DNA of 64,000 nucleotides from Comamonadaceae bacterium (GTDB lineage: Bacteria; Pseudomonadota; Gammaproteobacteria; Burkholderiales; Burkholderiaceae_C): assembly GCA_027484575.1 (NCBI GenBank), contig JAIXSQ010000015.1, positions 248,001-312,000 of the forward strand, given 5' to 3'. Below, in pieces: positions 10,278-21,492 of this stretch (position 1 is its first letter; the number at the start of each line of letters is the position of its first letter). Under the pieces are notes generated by a model, which did no database searches, was not told where the DNA came from, and saw only the letters and a list, made by a program, of their open reading frames with translations. A program made the translations under genes and the position numbers.

Positions 10278-11339
10278 ATGAACGAAGACTTCCTGCGCCG
10301 CATGGCGCATGCCACCCGGCTCACCCGCGCGGGCGACCTCGCACGCGCCACGGCCGCGATCCACGGTGCCCTGGGTGGGCCGTCCGCAGGGGACGATCCC
10401 GACGTGATCGACGTCGAGGCCCGCACCGTGCCGGACCCGGCCGTGTCCCGCGCGCCGGCGCTGCCGGGCACGGCGCCCGCGGCACCGGGCGTGCAGCGGC
10501 CGGCGGCGGCGCCCGGCGCCGGCGAGGTCCTGACCGGACGCTTCGGCACCGGCGTGCAGGCACGCGACTGGCGGCTGCACCTGCCGCCCGACGCCAAGGG
10601 GCTGGTGCCGCTGGTGGTCATGCTGCACGGCTGCACCCAGGCGCTGGACGATTTCGCCACCGGCACGGCGATGCACGAGGCGGCTGCCGCACGCGGCTGG
10701 GCCGTGCTGTACCCGGCGCAGTCGACACGCGCGAACCCGCAGCGCTGCTGGAACTGGTTCAAGCACAGCCACCAGCAGCGCGGCCGTGGCGAGCCCGCCT
10801 TGCTGGCCGACCTCACCGCGCGCCTGGTGGCACGCCACGGCATCGATCCGCAGCGCGTCCATGTCGCCGGCCTGTCGGCCGGGGGCGCGATGGCGGCCGT
10901 GCTCGGCCGGGCCTATCCCGACGTCTTCGCCGCCGTCGGGGTCCATTCGGGCCTGCCGCCCGGCGCCGCGCGCGACCTGCCGCAGGCCCTGCAGGCCATG
11001 CGCTCGGGCGCTGCCGGCGCACTGCCGACGGGCCTGCCGCTGATCGCGTTCCACGGGGATGCGGACGCGACGGTCCATCCGTCCAACGGCGAGGCGCTGT
11101 TCGACGGCGCGGGCGGGGACGTGCGCACCGAGCGCGGCCAGGTGCCGGGCGGGCGCGCCTGGACCCGGCGCCAGCGCATCGACGCGGCCGGCCACATGCA
11201 GGCCGAGCACTGGCAGGTGCACGGCGCGCCGCATGCCTGGTCGGGTGGGCGCGCCGGCAGCAGCTACACCGACCCGGCCGGCCCCGACGCGAGCGCGGCG
11301 ATGCTGGACTTCTTCGCGGCGCAGGTGCGCGGCCGCTGA
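10278..11339 (+). CDS. PHB depolymerase-family esterase
   Basis: A 353-residue alpha/beta hydrolase of the Esterase_PHB group. The oxyanion region is VVMLHGCTQALDDFATGT, the lipase box is GLSAG with Ser200, a candidate acid is Asp261 or Asp263 (FHGDADATVH) and the histidine is His319 (GAPHAWSGG). A low-complexity Ala/Pro linker (about residues 45-82) precedes the domain. No signal peptide is seen, suggesting a cytoplasmic enzyme rather than a secreted polymer depolymerase. A phasin-like gene 470 bp downstream gives weak support for polyester metabolism; a generic esterase remains possible. Confidence 0.88.
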   Translation: MNEDFLRRMAHATRLTRAGDLARATAAIHGALGGPSAGDDPDVIDVEARTVPDPAVSRAPALPGTAPAAPGVQRPAAAPGAGEVLTGRFGTGVQARDWRLHLPPDAKGLVPLVVMLHGCTQALDDFATGTAMHEAAAARGWAVLYPAQSTRANPQRCWNWFKHSHQQRGRGEPALLADLTARLVARHGIDPQRVHVAGLSAGGAMAAVLGRAYPDVFAAVGVHSGLPPGAARDLPQALQAMRSGAAGALPTGLPLIAFHGDADATVHPSNGEALFDGAGGDVRTERGQVPGGRAWTRRQRIDAAGHMQAEHWQVHGAPHAWSGGRAGSSYTDPAGPDASAAMLDFFAAQVRGR

Positions 11340-11437
11340 GTCGCGCTGCGTGCGCCAGCGCACAGACGCGCGGGCTGCACTGGGCGGACCATGCGTGGAC
11401 CGCGGCCCCTCCGGCTGCGGCCCACCAGGAGATTCGC

Positions 11438-11716
11438 ATGGACACCACGGGCTGGATCCTTCTTGCCGCCGCGCTGGCAGGCGGCGCATTCGCCATCGGC
11501 ATGGGCTGGGTCGCCTTCGCCGGCGCCTGCCGGCTCGCCGCCGCACTGCTGGGCCGGCTGTCGCGCCGCGCCCTGGGCAGCACGCCCCCCGCGCGGGCGC
11601 TGCCCCTGCCCACGCTGCCCGAGCGCATGGCCGGCCTCAGCCGCGCCTACCTGCGGGCCTCGGCCTGGATCGCCGTGGCCGCGAGCCTGGCGTGGCTGGT
11701 GCTGCGCACGCGCTGA
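11438..11716 (+). CDS. Small membrane protein, 92 aa
   Basis: Unrecognised. It has two predicted membrane helices, about residues 5-30 (GWILLAAALAGGAFAIGMGW) and about 70-89 (AWIAVAASLAWLVLRTR), joined by a basic and Pro-rich loop. A ribosome site CAGGAG precedes the ATG at 11438. It is 98 bp after the esterase and 94 bp before a phasin-like gene on the same strand. No function can be assigned. Confidence 0.65.
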   Translation: MDTTGWILLAAALAGGAFAIGMGWVAFAGACRLAAALLGRLSRRALGSTPPARALPLPTLPERMAGLSRAYLRASAWIAVAASLAWLVLRTR

Positions 11717-11810
11717 GCCGCCGCAGGTCGGCCGTGGAGCAACAGTTGATTGCCGGGCCGCACGCGTCGCGGCATGGGCCTAGAGTCGCCGGCCCACCCC
11801 GGAGGAATCC

Positions 11811-12344
11811 ATGATGAGCACCCAGACCAAGCGCAACGCCTCGAGCACCGGTTCCGAGCGCGGCGGCACGGCCGATCCCACCGCCCAGGGCCTGGCGCTG
11901 GCCCGCGTGGCGCGCCAGCAGATGGCCGCCACCGCCGACCAGATCGGCACCCTGTTCCGCATCCAGGAGGAACTGCTGCAGGCGCAGCTGCACATGGGCC
12001 AGCGTGCGGCGCTGATGCACCGGCAGGCCGCCGAGGGCTTCCGCAAGGCAGAGAGCGCCGCCGACCTGGTGACGCTGCAGTCCACGCTGCTGGTCTACCA
12101 GTGGCAGGAGGCGATGCGCTTCTGGCAGGAGCTGGCGGTCGCCGCCGGCCGGGCCGGCACGTCGGCGGCCGCCGCGGCACGCGCCTCGGCCGATGCCGAG
12201 CCCGCGCCGCGCGAGCCGTCTGCGGGCGCCGCGGCCTCGCCGGCTGCCCAGGTGATGGAGGCGGCGATCACGGCGGCGGCGCCGATGGCCGATGCCTTCC
12301 AGCAGATGTTCACCGCACCGTTCCGCAACGCCGCGGCCCACTAG
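11811..12344 (+). CDS. Phasin-like granule-associated protein
   Basis: A 177-residue, almost entirely helical protein with heptad-like amphipathic spacing (ARVARQQMAATADQIGTLFR, EELLQAQLHMGQRAALMHRQ, VTLQSTLLVYQWQEAMRFWQ) and an Ala/Pro-rich linker near 140-160. This is the Phasin_2 pattern; such proteins coat polyhydroxyalkanoate granules. The ATG at 11811 follows GGAGGAATCC, a good ribosome site. Its TAG stop lies within a CTAG shared with the stop of the convergent Crp/Fnr gene. The phasin call rests on composition and pattern, not on a catalytic motif. Confidence 0.65.
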   Translation: MMSTQTKRNASSTGSERGGTADPTAQGLALARVARQQMAATADQIGTLFRIQEELLQAQLHMGQRAALMHRQAAEGFRKAESAADLVTLQSTLLVYQWQEAMRFWQELAVAAGRAGTSAAAAARASADAEPAPREPSAGAAASPAAQVMEAAITAAAPMADAFQQMFTAPFRNAAAH

Positions 12345-13048
12345 CGCGGCAGCAGGCGGGCGTACTCGTCGCGCACCGCCGCGTAGCACTCGCAGGCGCG
12401 CTGCTCCAGCCCCGCCCGGTCGAGCACCTCGATGTGCCCGCGGGCGTAGCGGACCAGCCCCTGCTGCTGCAGCTTGGACGCCGCGGCGGTCACGCCCTCG
12501 CGGCGCACCCCCAGCATGTTGGCGATCAGCTCCTGGGTCATGGCCAGCTGCGTGCCCTCGATGCGGTCCAGGCTCAGCAGCAGCCATCGGCACAGTTGCT
12601 GGTCGATGCCATGGTGGCGGTTGCAGGCCGCCGTCTGCGACATCTGCGCGATCAGCGCCTGGGTGTACAGCAGCAGCAGCCGCGGGACCGGCCCGCCGGC
12701 GGCGAAGGCCTGCTGCAGCCGCTCCACCGGGAAGCGCAGCGCCCAGCCCGCGCCCTGCACCACGCCGCGGGTGGAGGTGGAGCCGCCGCCCATGAACAGC
12801 GACACGCCCACGACACCGTCGTTGCCCACCACGGCGATCTCCGCCGAATGCCCGTCGCCCAGCACGTGCAGCAGCGACACCAGCGCGGTCGTCGGGAAGA
12901 CCACATGCCGCAGCGTCGCCCCGGGCTCGTAGACCGAGCGCCCCAGCGCCAGCGCTGCGGGCACGAGGTCCGGCCGCCAGTCGGCCAGCACATCCGGCGG
13001 CAGCGCCGCGAGCAGCCGGTTGCGGTGGGGGTCGTGCGGGTCGGTCAC
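12341..13048 (-). CDS. Crp/Fnr family transcriptional regulator
   Basis: A 235-residue regulator, assuming the GTG at 13048. It has a cyclic-nucleotide-binding-like barrel (about residues 20-140, including YEPGATLRHVVFPTTALVSL) and a C-terminal winged helix with MTQELIANMLGVRREGVTAA as the recognition segment. It lacks the N-terminal cysteine cluster of Fnr, so an oxygen-sensing iron-sulfur centre is unlikely. An ATG at 13090 would add 14 residues. The frame stays open through an 8-bp tandem repeat further upstream, but that part has no family similarity and is treated as non-coding. Confidence 0.88.
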   Translation of the reverse strand: MTDPHDPHRNRLLAALPPDVLADWRPDLVPAALALGRSVYEPGATLRHVVFPTTALVSLLHVLGDGHSAEIAVVGNDGVVGVSLFMGGGSTSTRGVVQGAGWALRFPVERLQQAFAAGGPVPRLLLLYTQALIAQMSQTAACNRHHGIDQQLCRWLLLSLDRIEGTQLAMTQELIANMLGVRREGVTAAASKLQQQGLVRYARGHIEVLDRAGLEQRACECYAAVRDEYARLLPR

Positions 13049-13102
13049 TGCGCTGCCCTCGGCCGGCGCGGGGCGCCGGTCACGGGCCATTCTCGCCCGC
13101 CT

Positions 13103-13180
13103 GCGGCGGTGCGGCGGTGCGGCGGTGCGGCGGTGCGGCGGTGCGGCGGTGCGGCGGTGCGGCGGTGCGGCGGTGCGGCG
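13103..13180. repeat. 8-bp tandem repeat, about 9.75 copies of GCGGCGGT
   Basis: Nine perfect consecutive copies of GCGGCGGT run from 13103 to 13174, followed by six bases of a tenth. The array lies in the 197-bp region between the divergent Crp/Fnr gene (GTG at 13048) and the conserved protein at 13246. Because the unit is not a multiple of three or of a helical turn, copy-number change would alter promoter geometry, or shift frame if either start lay beyond it. Perfect identity between copies suggests recent expansion or ongoing slippage. Confidence 0.95.
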
Positions 13181-13245
13181 CCCAGGCGCCCCCACCCGGC
13201 GTGACCGTCGGGGCAACGCCGGTGCGGCCGGCCGACAATGCGCGG

Positions 13246-13656
13246 ATGCACAAGGCACAAGTCGCCCACGGCCCCGGCGGCCGCGTCCTGCTCATGGGCT
13301 CCATCACGCAGGTGGAGCCGCAGGACGCGGGCGCACTGGTGGTGTCGGGCTCGCACGGTGGCGTGAGCTCCGGCGAGTACGCGCTGGTGCTGGCGCCGCT
13401 GCGCCTGGCGGTCTTCAACGATGCCGGGGTCGGCAAGGACGGGGCCGGCATCGCCGCCCTGGCCATGCTGCAGGCCCGCGGCGTCGCCGGCGCGACGGTC
13501 TCGCACGACAGCGCCCGCATCGGCGATGCGGCCGATGCCTGGGCGCACGGCACCGTCTCGCATGCGAACGCGGCGGCACTGGCCCTGGGACTGCGGCCGG
13601 GCGCCGCGCTGCAGCCCGCGCTGCTGCAACTGGTGCAGGCCGGCCAGGGCGGGTGA
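13246..13656 (+). CDS. Conserved protein of unknown function, 136 aa
   Basis: I cannot name this family. It looks like a compact soluble alpha/beta domain with glycine-rich turns: LLMGSITQVEPQDAGALVVS, GSHGGVSSGEYALVLAPLR, VFNDAGVGKDGAGIAALAML, then VSHDSARIGDAADAWAHGTV. The SHGG, NDAGVGKDGAG and SHDSARIGD segments resemble active-site loops of a small enzyme. There is no signal peptide. The start is the ATG at 13246, just after the 8-bp repeat array. It ends 133 bp before the HD-GYP-like regulator. Confidence 0.75.
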   Translation: MHKAQVAHGPGGRVLLMGSITQVEPQDAGALVVSGSHGGVSSGEYALVLAPLRLAVFNDAGVGKDGAGIAALAMLQARGVAGATVSHDSARIGDAADAWAHGTVSHANAAALALGLRPGAALQPALLQLVQAGQGG

Positions 13657-13789
13657 AGCCCCGCGGCGCGGCCCGGCCGGGCCTTAGGGGAGCGGCTCAT
13701 TGCCCGGTGCGCTGCCGGACTCCAGAATCGGCGCTCGCGCCGTGGCACCCCGCCAGGACGTGCATGGCCCCGCGCCCCCAGAACCCCGC

Positions 13790-14950
13790 ATGAACGACTC
13801 CATCCTCGGCTACACCGACCAGCGCACCGTGCTGGTGGTGGACGACGCCCCCGACAACCTGACCCTGATGGCGGGCCTGCTGAAGGACCAGTACCGGGTC
13901 AAGGTGGCGCCCAGCGGCGCCCGGGCACTGCAGATCGCCGAGGGCGAGGACCCTCCCGACCTGATCCTGCTGGACATCATGATGCCGGGCATGGACGGCT
14001 ACGAGGTCTGCAGCCGCCTGAAGGCCTCGGGCGCCACGCGCCACATCCCGGTGGTGTTCCTGACCGCCATGTCGGCCGACGAGGACCAAAAGCGCGGCTT
14101 CGACCTGGGGGGCGTCGACTACCTGACCAAGCCGATCCAGCCGCTGCTGATGCTGGCGCGGGTGCGCACCCACCTGGAGAACAAGCTCGCGGCCGACATG
14201 CTGCGCGACCACAACGCCTTCCTGGAGCAGGAGGTGCAGCGGCGCTCGCGCGACGTGGTGGCGCTGCAGGAGGCCATCGTGCTGGCGCTGGGCCGCCTGG
14301 CCGAGAACCGCGAGTCGTCGACCTGGAACCACATGCTGCGTCGCCAGCAGGCCATGCGTGTCCTGGGCACGCAGCTGCGCCGCGACCCGGCGCATGCCGC
14401 CCTGGCCGAGCAGGCCGTCGAGGCGATGGCCAAGGCCGCGCCGCTGCACAACATCGGCCTGGTCGGCGTGCCCGACCGGATCCGCCTGGCCCAGGGCGAG
14501 CTCGGGCCGCAGGAGCTGGCGGTCTACCGCACCCACCCCACGATCGGCGCCACCGTGCTGGCGCAGGCCGCGGCGGTGTCGGGCGCACCGGCCGGCCTGC
14601 TGGACGTGGCGCGCGACCTGGCCGCGGCCCACCACGAGCACTGGGACGGCAGCGGCTACCCGGCCGGCCTGGCCGGCGAGGCCATCCCGCTGTGCGCCCG
14701 CCTGCTGGCGGTGGTGGATGCCTACGACGAGATGGTGTTCCCGCCGCTGCACCGCGCGCCGGTGCCGCACGAGGAGGCGCTGCTGCACGTGATGGCCGGC
14801 GCCGGCACCCGGTTCGACCCGGCGGTGGTCGAGGCCTTCGTGCAGGCCCAGGAGTCGATCCGCGAGATCGCGCAGCGGCTGCCCGACAGCGACGAGGACT
14901 TCGCCCGCCGCATCGAGTACATCGAGCACGCGACGGCCGGGCAGCCCTGA
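13790..14950 (+). CDS. Response regulator with degenerate HD-GYP domain
   Basis: A 386-residue protein. Residues 12-130 form a receiver with Asp62 ([15 protein letters not shown]) and the switch Lys in LTKPI. Residues about 165-365 form an HD-GYP domain, normally a cyclic-di-GMP phosphodiesterase. The HHE (281-283) and GYP (289-291) signatures are present, but the HD pair reads His220-Asn221 ([14 protein letters not shown]) in place of LHDIGK, and the usual PYK region is altered. Loss of the metal-binding Asp predicts weak or no hydrolysis. It is convergent with the large hybrid kinase at 14961, probably its partner. Confidence 0.9.
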   Translation: MNDSILGYTDQRTVLVVDDAPDNLTLMAGLLKDQYRVKVAPSGARALQIAEGEDPPDLILLDIMMPGMDGYEVCSRLKASGATRHIPVVFLTAMSADEDQKRGFDLGGVDYLTKPIQPLLMLARVRTHLENKLAADMLRDHNAFLEQEVQRRSRDVVALQEAIVLALGRLAENRESSTWNHMLRRQQAMRVLGTQLRRDPAHAALAEQAVEAMAKAAPLHNIGLVGVPDRIRLAQGELGPQELAVYRTHPTIGATVLAQAAAVSGAPAGLLDVARDLAAAHHEHWDGSGYPAGLAGEAIPLCARLLAVVDAYDEMVFPPLHRAPVPHEEALLHVMAGAGTRFDPAVVEAFVQAQESIREIAQRLPDSDEDFARRIEYIEHATAGQP

Positions 14951-14960
14951 GCGCCCGCCG

Positions 14961-18941
<3,981 letters not shown>

Positions 18942-19281
18942 GGGACGGGTGGGCGTGCTCAGGGCGCCGGGCGCCTGGCTGGCGCGAGGCGCGGTCTCGG
19001 GGCGGAGAGAGCGAGGAGAGCGGGGCGAAGCGCCGGCAGGGGCATGGGTGGGCAAGCGGGCGCGCCCGGGTGGCTGGGCGGTTGGCCCGATTGTCACGTG
19101 CGGCATGCGGCCGCAGCAATCGCATGAAGCCGCTTTCCGGCCCCGTGTCGCACGATTGCCCGTGGCCGCGCATGCGACCTAGGGTGTCGGCCTTAGGTGA
19201 AGCTGCGCAAGCCGCGGCCCACAACGGCCGAGGGCCGGCAGTGCCGGCCCTCGGTGCGGGGTGCGCGCCCGGCGCGATCGC
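18942..19281. other. 340-bp intergenic region
   Basis: This lies between the start of the hybrid kinase and the stop of the metallo-beta-lactamase-fold gene, both on the minus strand. I see a strong hairpin at 19228-19254 (listed separately) and no convincing gene. The hybrid-kinase frame stays open into this region to 19106, but the extra residues are basic, Pro-rich and without membrane or domain character, so it is left non-coding. A promoter for the kinase should lie here, but no clear -35/-10 pair is seen. Confidence 0.6.
19228..19254 (-). terminator. Candidate hairpin terminator after the MBL-fold gene
   Basis: CCGAGGGCCGGC (19228-19239) pairs perfectly with GCCGGCCCTCGG (19243-19254) around a 3-base loop, giving a 12-bp GC-rich stem. 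It sits 28 bp beyond the stop of the minus-strand hydrolase gene. The downstream sequence on that strand lacks a strong T tract, so a Rho-independent role is plausible but not certain. Confidence 0.6.
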
Positions 19282-20259
19282 TCAGGCGACCGGCTTGAAC
19301 TGGTAGCCGCTGCCCGCGTTCTCCATCGTGCCGAAGGCCGGGAACGGGAAGTGGAAGCCGCCGGTCAGGGCCTTCTCGCGGACCATCATGTCGAACACGC
19401 GGCGGCGGGTGACGCGCGCGGCGTTGGGGTCCATGTCGAACAGCACCGACCAGTCGGGCATGCGCGCGAACAGCGAGGGGATGTTGGTCACGTCGGCCAC
19501 GTAGTGGAACGACTGGCCTTCGGAAGCCACCGTGAAGATGCACATGCCCGGCGTGTGGCCGAAGGCGGCATTGGCAGTGATGCCGGGGGCGATCTGGGTG
19601 CCGGGCTCGAAGCGCACCAGCTGCTCGGCCGGCAGCGTGCCGAACACGCGGCGGGCGTTCATGAAGGCGCCGCGCGCGGCCTGCGGGGCCGCGTTCATGC
19701 GCGCGTCGTCCATCCAGAACGCATGCTCGGGCGCCGGCACGTGCACGCGGGCGCGCGGGAACATCAGCGAGCCGTCCTTGTTGCGGATCCCGTTGATGTG
19801 GTCGCCGTGGTAGTGGCTGATCACCACGTCGGTCACGTCCTCGGGCTTGAAGCCGGCGGCTTCCATGTTGGCGCGCAGGCGGCCGACCGTGGGGCCGCCG
19901 TTGTCGGCGAAGCCGGTGTCGAACAGGAAGCGGCGGTCGCCCGAGACCACCAGGAACGGCGTGTAGGGCACGTCCACGTACTCGGTGGGCAGGCCCTGCG
20001 AGGACAGCAGCGAGCGCACCTGGTCGATCGGCGCGTTGGTCACGAACTCCTCGCCCAGCGGCCGGCGGGTGACGCCGTCGTTGATGGCCAGCAGCTCCAT
20101 GGCGCCCAGCTTCATGCGCCGGAAGCCCGGCGTGGCCAGGGTCGGCATGCCCAGGTTGGGCGTGGTCGCCTGCGACCAGGCCGAGCCGAAGGCCAGGGCC
20201 AGCGAGCCGGCGGCGGCCGCGCCCAGGAAGTGGCGGCGGTCGATGCGGGAATCTCCCAT
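19282..20259 (-). CDS. Tat-exported MBL-fold metallohydrolase
   Basis: A 325-residue protein with a twin-arginine signal (DRRHFLGAAAAGSLALAFG), so it is probably folded and then exported to the periplasm. The metallo-beta-lactamase fold is shown by HYHGDHINGI, the second-ligand region FGHTPGMCIF and ADVTNIPSL. Relatives include lactonases, quorum-quenching hydrolases and arylsulfatase-like enzymes; the substrate cannot be read from the sequence. The start is the ATG at 20259. It is divergent from a tctC gene with 258 bp between them that contains a long palindrome. Confidence 0.9.
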   Translation of the reverse strand: MGDSRIDRRHFLGAAAAGSLALAFGSAWSQATTPNLGMPTLATPGFRRMKLGAMELLAINDGVTRRPLGEEFVTNAPIDQVRSLLSSQGLPTEYVDVPYTPFLVVSGDRRFLFDTGFADNGGPTVGRLRANMEAAGFKPEDVTDVVISHYHGDHINGIRNKDGSLMFPRARVHVPAPEHAFWMDDARMNAAPQAARGAFMNARRVFGTLPAEQLVRFEPGTQIAPGITANAAFGHTPGMCIFTVASEGQSFHYVADVTNIPSLFARMPDWSVLFDMDPNAARVTRRRVFDMMVREKALTGGFHFPFPAFGTMENAGSGYQFKPVA

Positions 20260-20391
20260 CTGTTGGTTCTCCAGTTGCGTTTCGGTGGATTTGGGCGCCT
20301 TGGCGCGCGGCGCACGATAGGCGAAACCGGCGCGTCGTGCAGGCGCTCGGACAAGGTCTCCGGGATAACCCGCAGGCCGGGCGGGCAGGCG

Positions 20392-20426
20392 GCCGGCAGC
20401 TTTCGCGGTCCACGAAAGCTGCCGGC
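20392..20426. promoter_or_regulatory. Long palindrome upstream of tctC (candidate operator)
   Basis: GCCGGCAGCTTTCG (20392-20405) is perfectly repeated in inverted form at 20413-20426. The 7-base centre is itself symmetric except for one pair, so a 35-bp near-perfect palindrome is centred on 20409. It lies 91 bp upstream of the tctC start and 132 bp from the divergent hydrolase start. It is a good candidate site for a dimeric regulator controlling one or both genes; an RNA hairpin is the alternative. Confidence 0.6.
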
Positions 20427-20517
20427 GCGATTGCCGCCTTCCGCCGAGGCAGGCGCCCGCCGGACACTGCGCCCCGCCGGCGCCCGCACGGCGCCACCGC
20501 CCGACCCGAGGAGACCC

Positions 20518-21492
20518 ATGTCCACCACCCGCCGCACCCTGCTGGCCGCCGCCCTGGCCGCCGTCGCTCCCGCCGCCGTCCTGGCCCAGGACGCCTGGCC
20601 GGCCGGCAAGCCCATCACCCTGGTCGTGCCGCAGGCGGCCGGTGGCGCCAACGACGCGATCGCCCGCGTGGTGGGCCAGAAGCTGGGCGAGGTGCTGGGC
20701 ACCAGCGTGATCGTCGACAACCGGCCCGGCGCGGGCGGCAACATCGGCACCGCCTACGCGGCCAAGGCCCGCCCCGACGGCTACACGCTGATGCTCACGG
20801 CCGACAGCAGCTACGTGATCAACCCGTCGCTGTACAAGAGCACCGGCTTCGACCCGCTCAAGGACTTCGAGCCGGTCTCCACCGTGGCCAACGCCGGCTA
20901 CGTGCTGGTGGCCAACCCCTCGTTCCCGGCGAAGAACGTGGGCGAGCTGGTGGCGCTGGCCAAGCAGCAACCCAACAAGATCCTGATCGGCTCGGCCGGC
21001 AACGGCACGCTGAACCACCTGTTCGGCGAGATGCTGTCCAAGGCGGCCGGCATCGAGATGCTCCACGTGCCCTACAAGGGCGCGGCGGCGGCGGTGACCG
21101 ACCTGATCGGCGGCCAGGTGCAGGTGTCGGTGCAGAGCCTGCCCTCGTCGATCGCGCACATCCGCAGCGGCAAGATCAAGGTGCTGGGCGTGGTCAACGA
21201 CAAGCGCGTGGCCGCGCTGCCCGACGCGCCGACGGTGGGCGAGACCATCAAGGGCCTGGGCTACACGCCCTGGTACGGCCTGTTCGCGCCGGCCGGCACG
21301 CCCAAGCCGGTGGTCGCGCAGCTGCAGGCGGCGCTGGTCAAGGTGCTGGACGCCCCCGAGGTGCGCGAGAAGCTGGCCGGCGTGGGCTGCGAGCCCACCC
21401 GCATGCCGGGCGAGCAGTTCGCCGCGTTCATCCGCACCGAGCTGCCGCGCTGGGCCAAGGTGGTCAAGGACTCGGGGGCGACGATTGACTGA
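20518..21492 (+). CDS. Bug/TctC family periplasmic solute-binding protein
   Basis: A 324-residue protein with a signal peptide (RRTLLAAALAAVAPAAVLAQ, cleavage after LAQ or nearby). Family motifs include WPAGKPITLVVPQAAGGAND, DNRPGAGGNIGT, ARPDGYTLM and LHVPYKGAAAAVTDLIGG. Bug proteins bind small carboxylates in the periplasm, and most lack an adjacent TctAB permease, as here. Its stop codon overlaps the next gene, a class III CoA-transferase, which is followed by an HMG-CoA-lyase homologue. The ligand is therefore probably a carboxylic acid that is activated to a CoA ester. Confidence 0.95.
   Translation: MSTTRRTLLAAALAAVAPAAVLAQDAWPAGKPITLVVPQAAGGANDAIARVVGQKLGEVLGTSVIVDNRPGAGGNIGTAYAAKARPDGYTLMLTADSSYVINPSLYKSTGFDPLKDFEPVSTVANAGYVLVANPSFPAKNVGELVALAKQQPNKILIGSAGNGTLNHLFGEMLSKAAGIEMLHVPYKGAAAAVTDLIGGQVQVSVQSLPSSIAHIRSGKIKVLGVVNDKRVAALPDAPTVGETIKGLGYTPWYGLFAPAGTPKPVVAQLQAALVKVLDAPEVREKLAGVGCEPTRMPGEQFAAFIRTELPRWAKVVKDSGATID

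Noticed and set aside
13103..13180. Possible CRISPR-like array
   Set aside because: The units are 8 bp, directly abutting and without spacers; this is a simple tandem repeat.
13049..13258. N-terminal extension of the Crp/Fnr protein through the 8-bp repeat
   Set aside because: The frame is open to an ATG at 13258, but the extra residues are a repeat translation (Pro/His/Arg/Ala). The family domain begins just after the GTG at 13048, so the repeat is treated as intergenic.
13670..13683. GGCCCGGCCGGGCC palindrome after the 136-residue protein gene
   Set aside because: It has no loop and no T tract and consists only of G and C in a very GC-rich region, so chance is a sufficient explanation.
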